Shown: piece by piece, positions 21,446-29,181 of the stretch
How positions within the stretch are numbered: the first letter of the stretch is position 1
Layout of the letters: each line of letters starts with the position of its first letter
Assembly (NCBI GenBank): GCA_031549865.1
Contig: JAVBPE010000010.1
Coordinates: 1 to 33,311 of the forward strand
Source of the DNA: JAVBPE01 sp031549865
Lineage (GTDB): Bacteria; Bacillota_I; Bacilli_A; Acholeplasmatales; Anaeroplasmataceae
Direction of reading: 5' to 3'
DNA: 33,311 nt
The notes under the pieces: generated by a model
Databases searched by the model: none
Told to the model about the DNA's origin: nothing
Seen by the model: the letters and a program-made list of their open reading frames with translations, nothing else
Translations under genes and position numbers: made by a program

Positions 21446-22606
21446 ATGATTTTAAATCAAAATGAATTAAAACAATCTTTATTAAAGGCAATTAATAAAA
21501 AAAATGTTAATTTTGACTTTAGTAAAACAAATGATATTGATTTTGACAGAAAAATAAAAATAATATGTGATCGAGTTAATACTCGATCATTTTATTTTCA
21601 CAAAGTTAATAAATTGATAGTTCCAAAAAGCAGGGGAGGTAGCAGAATAGTTTTTTCGATGACGATGGAAGATTATATTGTACAAGATAGTTGTTTAAAA
21701 AAATTTTATTTAGAAAACGAAACTTTTTTTAATGAATCTGTATATGGTTTTTTACCAAAAAAAAGTGCTAGCCAAATTTTAAAAAAAATATTTCCAAAGC
21801 TAAAAACAAATGAATACAATTCAATGTTATATATCGATTTGATTAATTTTACTAATAATATGAATTTGAGAATTTTGAAAAAAATAATTGATGAGAATAT
21901 TAATGATTTGGAGTTTAAGGTGTTATTAAAAAGATTTATTTCACATCAACGATTAAATGAGGAATATTTTGAAAAAGAAAAAGGTGTATATGCTGGAGGT
22001 CCCTTTTCAGCATTTATAATGAATTTATATTTAATAAACTTTGATAAATATGTAAATGAAAATATATCTGGAGAATACTTTAGATACGGCGATGATATAA
22101 TTGTTTTTTCAAATAATAATACAATAGCTTTAAATAATTATGAATTGATAAACAGTTATTTAAAAAATGAATTGCTACTGGAAGTGCATCAATTAGAACC
22201 GTTTGGAAAGAGTAAAATTTATAATCTTGAAAAGGAATCATTTTATTTTTACTACTATAGATTCAATTCAAAAGAAATAAAATTAAGAGAACCTATTTTA
22301 GAACGAATGATAAGCAAAGTTAATGAAATCATTGATTCAAGTAATTCATTAGATAATGCAATTAAGGCTATAAATTATTATTTTATCAAAGATTGTGAAA
22401 AGAATAAAACTCAAAAAGATTGTTTATTATATAACTTTTTGATTTGTACTACTTCAAAACAATTGGCATATTTAAATGTTAAAATTAGAAAAAAACTTTT
22501 TTTAAAATATAAAAATACTCTTAAAACAAATAAGGCATTAATTAATCTTATTGATTTGAAAAAAAAATACTATATATTAAAAAGAAAAAACTTGGAAAAA
22601 GTATAG
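21446..22606 (+). CDS. Reverse transcriptase 2 (unassigned type)
   Basis: A 386-residue RT, clearly different from RT1. Motifs in order: IVPK (58-61), an EDYIVQDSCL stretch (75-84), VYGF (99-102), the first catalytic Asp131 (LYIDLINFTNNMN), GVYAGGPFSA (180-189) and the catalytic YGDD (214-217). Asp131, Asp216 and Asp217 are all present. The fingers are short, with no endonuclease, maturase or integrase domain; a Lys-rich helical tail of about 130 residues follows. The AGGPFSA motif departs from both QGxxxSP (group II, retron) and xGxxxSQ (DGR). GAGGAGG precedes ATG 21446. It has its own promoter and structured leader. A terminator-like hairpin lies at codons 41-48. No terminator is evident after the gene. 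Confidence 0.82.
   Translation: MILNQNELKQSLLKAINKKNVNFDFSKTNDIDFDRKIKIICDRVNTRSFYFHKVNKLIVPKSRGGSRIVFSMTMEDYIVQDSCLKKFYLENETFFNESVYGFLPKKSASQILKKIFPKLKTNEYNSMLYIDLINFTNNMNLRILKKIIDENINDLEFKVLLKRFISHQRLNEEYFEKEKGVYAGGPFSAFIMNLYLINFDKYVNENISGEYFRYGDDIIVFSNNNTIALNNYELINSYLKNELLLEVHQLEPFGKSKIYNLEKESFYFYYYRFNSKEIKLREPILERMISKVNEIIDSSNSLDNAIKAINYYFIKDCEKNKTQKDCLLYNFLICTTSKQLAYLNVKIRKKLFLKYKNTLKTNKALINLIDLKKKYYILKRKNLEKV
21568..21598 (+). terminator. Terminator-like hairpin inside the RT2 coding sequence
   Basis: A perfect 9-bp stem (21568-21576 with 21581-21589) with a TAAT tetraloop is followed by TTTTATTTT. It begins about 120 nt into RT2. If active it would release an RNA of about 255 nt made of the leader plus the first 50 codons. 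Confidence 0.5.
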
Positions 22607-22649
22607 ATTGATTTTTAATTTTGTTCCTCTTTAAATAATTTAGAAATCA

Positions 22650-22658
22650 TGTTATTAT
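22650..22658 (+). promoter_or_regulatory. Probable extended -10 promoter for the Sel1 gene
   Basis: TGT precedes TATTAT (22653-22658), with TTTAAA 17 nt upstream. Confidence 0.45.
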
Positions 22659-22683
22659 AAATAGAAATGGAGGTATATATATA

Positions 22684-24183
22684 ATGAAATATGAAACTAA
22701 CTTTGTTATAAATCAAAATGAATTTATAGATTTATATAAAAATCAAGATTTACATCCTCATTCTATAGTAATTGAAAATTCAGATTATAGAAAAATTCAA
22801 AATGAAATAGTTAAAATAGCATTTCTTAATTTAAATAAAAATGATTTAAAAGATGATTTTTTATATGTTTTTTGTCTTTATGAATATTTAAAAGATTACA
22901 ATCTTTTAAATGAAATGTTGGATAAACTTATTGACAATGATTTTGTATATGCCCATTATTATAAAGGTTTATGTTACAAATATGGTTATGGAATTGAGCA
23001 AAATTTAGAGTTAGCATTTAAACACTTTAAAATTGGATATGAAGCTAATGACGTTTGTGCTTGTTATGAATATGGATTAATTGTTATTGAAACTGACGAA
23101 TTTGCAGGAAAAAAAATATTAGATATATGTGAAAAAGTAAATTATCCTGAGGCTTTAAATAAAATTGGTGAATATTTTTTAGAAGGAGAATATTTTCCAA
23201 AAAATGAGGAACTTGGTAAAGATTTCTTTAGAAGAGCTGCTTTACAAAAAAATTTTGATGCCTTATATAATATTGGAGTACAAATGATTAAGGAGGATAA
23301 AAAAGCATCATTAATTAGTGCTTTGGGATTCTTTGATTATATTGCTAAAAGATATCATGCTAAAGCAATCTATATGATAGGACACATTTATGAAACTACA
23401 CCTGAATTGGGATTAAGTCCAATTGATGCAGTAGAATGGTATAAAAAATCAGCAGAATTAAATTGCTTTGAAGCGATTTTTGCGCTTGGAAGATGTTATG
23501 AAGAAGGAATCGGAGTAAAAAAAGATTTAGAAAAATCGTTTGCTTATTATGAAAGTTTAATAAATGACGACTATCCAAATGCATGTTATAAAGTGGGATG
23601 TTTTTATTTTAATGGTATTGTAGTTGATGAAGATAAAAAGAAAGCCTTAAATTTCTTTGAAAAAGCAGCTTTAAAAGAAAACTCTGAATCAATAAATATG
23701 CTGGGATATTACTACGAAAATGGTATTGTAGTAAAAAAAGATTTAGAAAAAGCATATGAATATTATAAGAAATCAGCAGAATTAGAGAACTCAGAAGCAT
23801 TGAAAAATATAGGACTATTTTATGAACAAGGAATAGTAGTTGAACAAAGTAATAATGAAGCATTTAATTATTATAAAAAATCAGCAGAATTAAACAATAG
23901 TGAAGCACAAAATTATTTAGGCCAATTCTATTTTAATGGAATCGGAGTTGAACAAGATGAAAAAATTGCTTTATACTGGTTTATAAAGGGAGCAAAAAAC
24001 AATAATATATCAGCAGCATTTAACGCTGCAATTTGTTATGAAGAAGGAATCGGCACTTTTGTTGATTATGGTGAAGCTGTAAAGTATTATAAAATTGCTG
24101 CTTCAAAAGATGACCAGGATGCTTTAAAGAAAATAGATACATTTAAAAAGAATATCTTTGGTAAATGGGTAAAAAAGCAGTAA
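22684..24183 (+). CDS. Sel1-repeat (TPR-like) protein
   Basis: A 499-residue solenoid protein. From about residue 90 to the C-terminus there are roughly ten Sel1-like repeats of about 36 residues, recognisable by A...LG..Y..G.GV..D..KA..YY.KAA (for example ALGRCYEEGIGVKKDLEKSF). The repeats near 23500-23900 are very alike, which suggests recent internal duplication. Residues 1-90 are a non-repeat lead. No signal peptide or membrane segment is visible, so it is probably cytoplasmic. Sel1 proteins are protein-protein adaptors; the partner is unknown. GGAGG lies ten bases ahead of ATG 22684. It may mark the end of the accessory region, and a link to RT2 is not evident. Confidence 0.88.
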   Translation: MKYETNFVINQNEFIDLYKNQDLHPHSIVIENSDYRKIQNEIVKIAFLNLNKNDLKDDFLYVFCLYEYLKDYNLLNEMLDKLIDNDFVYAHYYKGLCYKYGYGIEQNLELAFKHFKIGYEANDVCACYEYGLIVIETDEFAGKKILDICEKVNYPEALNKIGEYFLEGEYFPKNEELGKDFFRRAALQKNFDALYNIGVQMIKEDKKASLISALGFFDYIAKRYHAKAIYMIGHIYETTPELGLSPIDAVEWYKKSAELNCFEAIFALGRCYEEGIGVKKDLEKSFAYYESLINDDYPNACYKVGCFYFNGIVVDEDKKKALNFFEKAALKENSESINMLGYYYENGIVVKKDLEKAYEYYKKSAELENSEALKNIGLFYEQGIVVEQSNNEAFNYYKKSAELNNSEAQNYLGQFYFNGIGVEQDEKIALYWFIKGAKNNNISAAFNAAICYEEGIGTFVDYGEAVKYYKIAASKDDQDALKKIDTFKKNIFGKWVKKQ

Positions 24184-24224
24184 TTTATAAAAAATAAAAA
24201 AATATAGATAATATGTATCATTTA

Positions 24225-24233
24225 TGATATAAT
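24225..24233 (+). promoter_or_regulatory. Extended -10 promoter for the lipoprotein gene
   Basis: TGA precedes TATAAT (24228-24233), 30 nt before ATG 24264. Confidence 0.6.
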
Positions 24234-24263
24234 TTTGTATGTTAAAGAAATGGAGTTTTATAA

Positions 24264-24980
24264 ATGAAAAAAATTTTCGCAATATGTTTAGCAATAGCAA
24301 GCATTTTCACATTAAATGCATGTAATAATAATAAAACAAGTTATGAATTAATTAATAAAGGAATTACTGATTCAGAACTTTCAAAAGAATGGTTGAATGA
24401 TGTTTTTGGCCTAACAGTAGAAACTAGAAATGGTGGCAGCATTGTTTCAGGTACTCCAGTAGGTCAAAAAATTAGCGCTTATAGTGAGACTGAAGAATGT
24501 GTAGTTGTATATGCTCCTTTAGATGTAGCTGGTAATTTAAGATTAAATATTATTGAAACTTCAAATTCAATCCATGGAAAAAGTGTTAATATAAATGTTA
24601 ATTATGGAACAACTTATGATATGTCAGCAGATGTTGCTTTAAAAATTGCAACAATAATCGGTGATGATACTACTATTTTATTTCCTGAAGGTATTATTGA
24701 TCAACATTTAAATTTATGGGGAACTAATTATACATTTGATGAAGAAACAAAAAATAAAAGTTTAGATAAAGGAAGTTATTTATATACATTATATCTTCCA
24801 TATTATGTTGAACATTTTAAAATTGATAATGGCGTATCTAAATTAGTACTTCAGACTTATGTGTTAGCGCCAATTTCTTATGAATTAGAAATTAAAGGTG
24901 AAGTAAGTTCATACTTTCAAAATATCGAAAATACATATCCAACAATAGTTTTTAATGTAGAAAACGGAATAATAAAGTAA
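24264..24980 (+). CDS. Lipoprotein of unknown function
   Basis: A 238-residue protein with a signal peptide (KK start, hydrophobic core to residue 18) and a lipobox LNAC; the cysteine at residue 20 would be lipidated, placing it on the outer face of the membrane. The mature part has no family I recognise. It is beta-rich in appearance, with no repeats and no catalytic motif visible. ATGGAG lies ahead of ATG 24264. It is a single-gene unit with its own promoter and a strong terminator. Confidence 0.8.
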   Translation: MKKIFAICLAIASIFTLNACNNNKTSYELINKGITDSELSKEWLNDVFGLTVETRNGGSIVSGTPVGQKISAYSETEECVVVYAPLDVAGNLRLNIIETSNSIHGKSVNINVNYGTTYDMSADVALKIATIIGDDTTILFPEGIIDQHLNLWGTNYTFDEETKNKSLDKGSYLYTLYLPYYVEHFKIDNGVSKLVLQTYVLAPISYELEIKGEVSSYFQNIENTYPTIVFNVENGIIK

Positions 24981-25020
24981 AAAAAGAAATGTTAGTATGA
25001 AAATATTAACATTTCTTTTT
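24981..25020 (+). terminator. Strong terminator after the lipoprotein gene
   Basis: A perfect 14-bp stem (24981-24994 with 25007-25020), with A5 before and T5 at the end, so it may work in both directions. Confidence 0.88.
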
Positions 25021-25026
25021 AGTCTA

Positions 25027-25055
25027 TTGCATATTTGATTTTATTATGTTAAAAT
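25027..25055 (+). promoter_or_regulatory. Promoter of the rpsB operon
   Basis: TTGCAT (25027-25032), 17-nt spacer, TGT-TAAAAT (-10 at 25050-25055). Confidence 0.65.
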
Positions 25056-25061
25056 ATTAAA

Positions 25062-25160
25062 GGCACAAAATACACATGTTTTTGGAGCGAGCCGTCGTGT
25101 GCAATTTATATTGATGGAGGCTAGCGTTGAAGAAAACAGAGGACAAAACAAAAATAAAAT
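25062..25160 (+). promoter_or_regulatory. Probable S2 autoregulatory leader of rpsB
   Basis: About 110 nt of leader holds GC-rich, structured sequence unlike other intergenic DNA here: a 6-bp stem (25073-25078 with 25096-25101) with loop GGAGCGAGCCG, followed by a GATGGAGGCTAGCG block. Leaders of this kind in Firmicute rpsB operons bind S2 and repress the operon. I cannot name the exact family, so regulation by S2 is inferred. Confidence 0.5.
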
Positions 25161-25173
25161 GGAGGAATTTTAA

Positions 25174-26070
25174 ATGTCTGAATCAGTAGTTTCAATGAAA
25201 CAATTATTAGAATCTGGTGTTCACTTTGGACACGCAACTCGTAGATGGAACCCTAAAATGGCTAAGTACATCTTCACTGCAAGAAATGGTATTTATATTA
25301 TCGACTTGCAAAAAACTGCAAATGAAATCGAAAAAGCATATGCTGCTTTATTAGAAATCGTTAAAAACGATGGTAAAATTTTATTTGTTGGTACTAAAAA
25401 ACAAGCTCAAGAAGCAGTTAAGGATGAAGCAGCTAGATGTGGTCACTACTATGTAAACCAAAGATGGTTAGGTGGAACTTTAACAAACTTTAAAACTATT
25501 CGTAAACGTATCCAAAAGTTACAATCTTTATACAAAATGGAAGAAGATGGAACTTTTGATAAATTAACTAAAAAAGAAGTTATTAAATTAATCAACGAAA
25601 GAGAAAAATTAGAAAAGTTCTTAGGTGGTATTAAAGAAATGAAAAAGACACCTGATGCTTTATTTATCGTTGATCCAAGAAAAGAACACAATGCAATTTT
25701 AGAAGCTCGTATTTTAAACATACCTGTATTTGGAATTGTTGATACTAACTGTGATCCTGATGATGTAGACTATGTTATTCCAGCTAATGATGATGCCATT
25801 CGTGCAGTTAAATTAGTTACATGGGTAATGGCAAATGCTGCAATTGAAGCACAAGGTGGAGTTGTTGAAAAATTCGATGATGAAAGTGTAAATTTAAGCG
25901 AAGAAATCAACAAAGAAGAAAAGAAGGAAAGAAGACCATATAACAATAATAGAGATGGTAAGAAACCTTATAATAACAACAATAATAACTATAACAGAGA
26001 TAGAAGACCAGCTTCATCAGCACCAAAAAGACCTGCTGAAAATAAACCAGCAGAAACTAAAGTAGAATAG
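25174..26070 (+). CDS. rpsB: 30S ribosomal protein S2 with a long disordered tail
   Basis: A structural protein of the 30S head that helps dock S1 and mRNA. Family blocks are present: LLESGVHFGH, RWNPKM, FVGTKKQAQ, RWLGGTLTN, PDALFIVDP and GIVDTNCDPD. The S2 core ends near residue 235; the remaining roughly 60 residues are an Asn/Lys/Arg/Pro-rich tail with two runs of Asn, which is not part of the usual bacterial protein. ATGGAGG precedes ATG 25174. It is first in the conserved rpsB-tsf-pyrH-frr block; tsf follows after 14 nt. Confidence 0.97.
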   Translation: MSESVVSMKQLLESGVHFGHATRRWNPKMAKYIFTARNGIYIIDLQKTANEIEKAYAALLEIVKNDGKILFVGTKKQAQEAVKDEAARCGHYYVNQRWLGGTLTNFKTIRKRIQKLQSLYKMEEDGTFDKLTKKEVIKLINEREKLEKFLGGIKEMKKTPDALFIVDPRKEHNAILEARILNIPVFGIVDTNCDPDDVDYVIPANDDAIRAVKLVTWVMANAAIEAQGGVVEKFDDESVNLSEEINKEEKKERRPYNNNRDGKKPYNNNNNNYNRDRRPASSAPKRPAENKPAETKVE

Positions 26071-26084
26071 TACGGAGGCTTATT

Positions 26085-26984
26085 ATGATTACATCACAAA
26101 TGGTAAAAGAATTACGCGAAAAATCAGCCGCAGGGATGATGGATTGCAAAAAAGCTTTAGATGCATGTGACGGCGATATTGAAAAAGCAATCGTTTGGTT
26201 ACGCGAAAAAGGTATTACTAAAGCTGAAAAAAAATCTGGAAGAGTTGCTGCAGAAGGATTATGTTCATTTGCACAAAATGCTAATTCAATTGTAACTTTT
26301 GAATTAAATTCAGAAACAGATTTTGTTGCTAAAAATGATAAATTTAATGAATTAGTTGCATTAATTGGTCAATTAATGGTTGATTCAAATGTAACAAATA
26401 CAGAAGAAGCATTAGCTTTAGTTTCTAATGGTAAAACTATTGAAACTATTATTTTAGAAAATGCAGGCGTTATTGGTGAAAAATTATCATTACGTCGTGT
26501 TTCTAGAATTTCTAAAACGGATTCTCAAGTATTCGGTGCTTATAAGCATATGGGTGGAAGAATTGTTTCTGTTGCATTATTAAATGGTTCTGATGAAGTA
26601 GTTGCTAAAGATATTGCTATGCATGTTGCTGCAAGTGCTCCAAAATTCATTTCAAAAGAAAATATTCCAGCTGAAGAAATTCAAAAAGAAAAAGATATTA
26701 TTACGGCAACAGCTTTAAATGAAAATGCTGAAGCTGCTAAACCAAAACCAGAAAACATTATTGTTGAAAAGATCGTTCCAGGACGCTTAGAAAAAGGCTT
26801 AAAAGAAATTTGCTTATTATCTCAACAATTTGTTAAAAATCCTGATCAAACAGTAGAAGCATATGTAAATGGTGCTAAAATGAGCGTCGTTAATTTTGTT
26901 CGCCTTGAAGTTGGAGAAGGTATTGAAAAAGAAGTAACTGATTTTGCTGCAGAAGTTGCCGCACAAGCAGGCTTAAACAAGTAA
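26085..26984 (+). CDS. tsf: Elongation factor Ts
   Basis: Exchanges GDP for GTP on EF-Tu. The N-terminal UBA-like domain begins VKELREKSAAGMMDCKKAL, and TDFVAKN, the EF-Tu-contacting motif, lies near residues 79-85. At 299 residues it matches long bacterial EF-Ts. TACGGAGG is ahead of ATG 26085. Its transcript can end at the terminator at 26988, before pyrH. Confidence 0.97.
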   Translation: MITSQMVKELREKSAAGMMDCKKALDACDGDIEKAIVWLREKGITKAEKKSGRVAAEGLCSFAQNANSIVTFELNSETDFVAKNDKFNELVALIGQLMVDSNVTNTEEALALVSNGKTIETIILENAGVIGEKLSLRRVSRISKTDSQVFGAYKHMGGRIVSVALLNGSDEVVAKDIAMHVAASAPKFISKENIPAEEIQKEKDIITATALNENAEAAKPKPENIIVEKIVPGRLEKGLKEICLLSQQFVKNPDQTVEAYVNGAKMSVVNFVRLEVGEGIEKEVTDFAAEVAAQAGLNK

Positions 26985-26987
26985 TTT

Positions 26988-27014
26988 AAAGAGGGGCTTT
27001 TTGCTCCTTTTTTT
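26988..27014 (+). terminator. Terminator or attenuator between tsf and pyrH
   Basis: A 10-bp stem with two G-T pairs (26988-26997 with 27003-27012), T5 loop, ending in a T-run. No separate promoter for pyrH is clear, so it may only partly stop transcription, giving more rpsB-tsf than pyrH message. Confidence 0.65.
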
Positions 27015-27043
27015 AAAAAAAATTTTTAAGTGAGGTTATTTTT

Positions 27044-27754
27044 ATGTATAAAAGAGTTTTATTAAAAATGAGTGGTGAAGCCTTAAAAGGTGAAACAAGT
27101 TTTGGAATTGAACCATCTACTGTTCAAGAAATTGCAAAACAAATCAAAGATGCCCATGATTTAGGTGCTGAAATTGGAATTGTTGTTGGTGGTGGTAATA
27201 TTTGGCGTGGTAAAACAGCTGAAGAATTAGGAATGGACCGTGCACAAGCAGATTATATGGGAATGCTTGCGACTGTTATGAATGGACTTGCCATTCAAGA
27301 TGCTTTAGAAACTTTAGATGTTCCAACTCGTGTAATGAGTGCTTTAGAAATCAAAGCAGTTGCTGAACCTTATATTAGACGTCGTGCGATGAGACACCTA
27401 GAAAAGGGACGTGTATGTATTTTTGTTGGAGGATTAGGATCTCCTTATTTCTCAACTGATACAGCCTCAGTACTACGCGCAACAGAACTTGAATGTGATG
27501 TTGTATTAATGGCAAAAAACAAAACAGAAGGTGTTTATGATTCGGATCCAAGATTAAATCCTGACGCAAAAATGTATGAAGAGTTAACATTCCAAGAAAT
27601 ATTAAATAAAAATTTAGCTGTAATGGATTCAACAGCAGCTAGTTTATGTAAAGATAACAAATTAGAGCTGATTGTCTTTAATATGAATACAAATGGAAAC
27701 ATTGTAAGAGTTATTAAAGGTGAAAAAATCGGAACAAGAGTAAAAATTAAATAA
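27044..27754 (+). CDS. pyrH: UMP kinase
   Basis: Phosphorylates UMP to UDP in pyrimidine nucleotide synthesis; a hexameric amino acid kinase-fold enzyme. Family blocks: LLKMSGEAL at residues 5-13, GGGNIWRG near 49-56, DYMGMLATVMN, and TDTASVLRATEL. At 236 residues it is of normal length. AAGTGAGG precedes ATG 27044. It is followed by frr after 12 nt, the standard pairing. Confidence 0.96.
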   Translation: MYKRVLLKMSGEALKGETSFGIEPSTVQEIAKQIKDAHDLGAEIGIVVGGGNIWRGKTAEELGMDRAQADYMGMLATVMNGLAIQDALETLDVPTRVMSALEIKAVAEPYIRRRAMRHLEKGRVCIFVGGLGSPYFSTDTASVLRATELECDVVLMAKNKTEGVYDSDPRLNPDAKMYEELTFQEILNKNLAVMDSTAASLCKDNKLELIVFNMNTNGNIVRVIKGEKIGTRVKIK

Positions 27755-27766
27755 GGAGGAAATGAA

Positions 27767-28330
27767 ATGTCAGAATTAATTGAAGCAGCAGATATGAGCT
27801 TACTTGAAAATGAAGAAAGAATGGATAAAGCTATTGAAGGTTTTTCACGTGAACTTTCTACTTTAAGAACAGGACGCGCAAATGGAGCATTATTAGATAC
27901 TATCTCTATTGATTATTATGGTGTAGCTACTCCAATTCGCCAAGTAGCATCTATTTCTATTCCAGAACCGACACAATTATATATTAAGCCATTTGATAAA
28001 TCTTCTATTAAATTAATAGAAGGTGCGATTTTAGCTTCGAATTTAGGATTAACTCCACAAAATGATGGAGTCGGTGTTAGATTAATAATCCCTAAGATGA
28101 CTGAAGAACGTCGTAGAGAATTAACTAAAATTGTTGCTAAATATGAAGAAAACGCTAAAGTTGCAATAAGAAATATTAGACGTGATGCTAATGATGAAAT
28201 TAAAAAAATTGGTTTAACTGAAGACGATGAAAAAGGTTATTTAGAAGATATTCAAAAAATAACAGACGCAAAAATTACAAAAATTGAAGAAGTTGCAGCA
28301 AAGAAAAATCAAGAATTACTTACTGTTTAA
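27767..28330 (+). CDS. frr: Ribosome recycling factor
   Basis: Splits post-termination ribosomes together with EF-G. Recognised by the LSTLRTGRANGALLD block near residues 30-44, IPEPTQLYIKPFD, and the helical TEERRRELTKIV segment; 187 residues is normal. AAGGAGG precedes ATG 27767. It closes the translation part of the operon before a terminator. Confidence 0.96.
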   Translation: MSELIEAADMSLLENEERMDKAIEGFSRELSTLRTGRANGALLDTISIDYYGVATPIRQVASISIPEPTQLYIKPFDKSSIKLIEGAILASNLGLTPQNDGVGVRLIIPKMTEERRRELTKIVAKYEENAKVAIRNIRRDANDEIKKIGLTEDDEKGYLEDIQKITDAKITKIEEVAAKKNQELLTV

Positions 28331-28331
28331 T

Positions 28332-28359
28332 AAAAATGGCGTTTGAAGCGCCATTTTTT
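28332..28359 (+). terminator. Intrinsic terminator after frr
   Basis: A GC-bearing stem (AAAAATGGCG with CGCCATTTTTT) with a 7-nt loop and T-run; it separates the translation genes from the uppS unit. Confidence 0.88.
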
Positions 28360-28415
28360 ATTTTATTTTGTTGAATGATTTTAATTTTTTATTATAAAAA
28401 AAATAATTGTTAGTG

Positions 28416-28421
28416 TATAAT
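28416..28421 (+). promoter_or_regulatory. -10 box for the uppS-cdsA-dxr-rseP unit
   Basis: TATAAT directly after GTG, 19 nt before ATG 28441 and downstream of the frr terminator. No good -35 is seen. Confidence 0.5.
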
Positions 28422-28440
28422 AAATGAAGTGGGTGATTAA

Positions 28441-29181
28441 ATGTCAAAAGTAGATAAAAGTAATTTAATAATACCTAACCATTTAGGAATAATACTAGAT
28501 GGTAACGGAAGATGGGCAAATAAGCGAGGATTGCCACGCGTACTTGGTCATCGTAAAGGTGCATTAAATTTAATTGATATAGCAAAAAGCTGTAATAAAT
28601 TAGGAATAAAATATTTAACTGTTTATTGTTTTAGTACAGAAAATTGGAAAAGAGATAAATCAGAAGTTAGTTATTTAATGAATCAACCAATAAAATATTA
28701 TAAAAAATATAAAAACAAACTATTTGATTCAAATATGAAAATTGATACAATAGGCAGAAAAGATCGTATACCTAATGATTTATTAAACTGCTTAATAGAA
28801 GCTAAAGATAAAACAAAAGATCATACAGGGTTAACTATTGTATTAGCAATAGATTATGGTAGTCAGGATGAATTAATAACTGCTATAAAGAATATTTCAT
28901 TAATGGCTAAGAATAATGAAATAGATACAGAAGAAATAGATGTTAATTTAATAAATAAGAATCTATTTACTAAAGATTTACCACCTCTTGATTTATTAAT
29001 TAGAACAAGCGGAGAATATAGAATTAGTAATTTTTTATTATGGCAAATTGCATATTCGGAATTTTACTTTACAGATACCTTGTGGCCTGATTTTAATGAA
29101 AATGAATTATTAAAAGCCTTGGCTGATTATAGTAAACGCGATCGTAGGTTTGGTAGTGCAAAGGATGGTATTAAGAAATGA
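28441..29181 (+). CDS. uppS: Undecaprenyl diphosphate synthase
   Basis: A cis-prenyltransferase that builds the C55 lipid carrier for peptidoglycan from farnesyl and isopentenyl diphosphate. The catalytic Asp20 is in ILDGNGRWA, and family blocks GHRKGALN, TVYCFSTENW, DLLIRTSGEYRISNFLLWQ and DFTDTLWPDF-like end sequence are present. At 246 residues it is of normal length. GGGTGATTAA precedes ATG 28441. It overlaps cdsA by 4 bp. Confidence 0.95.
   Translation: MSKVDKSNLIIPNHLGIILDGNGRWANKRGLPRVLGHRKGALNLIDIAKSCNKLGIKYLTVYCFSTENWKRDKSEVSYLMNQPIKYYKKYKNKLFDSNMKIDTIGRKDRIPNDLLNCLIEAKDKTKDHTGLTIVLAIDYGSQDELITAIKNISLMAKNNEIDTEEIDVNLINKNLFTKDLPPLDLLIRTSGEYRISNFLLWQIAYSEFYFTDTLWPDFNENELLKALADYSKRDRRFGSAKDGIKK

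Noticed and set aside
14901..22606. Diversity-generating retroelement (template and variable repeat)
   Set aside because: No repeated template/variable pair with adenine-specific changes, no Avd gene and no xGxxxSQ motif were seen.
14880..22606. Group II intron or intron fragment
   Set aside because: No domain V, boundary motifs, maturase X domain or endonuclease is visible in or near either RT.
15095..22606. Typical DRT3-type two-RT defence system
   Set aside because: The RTs are 5 kb apart with metabolic genes between, and neither leader shows an AC-repeat template. It stays an open comparison, not a call.
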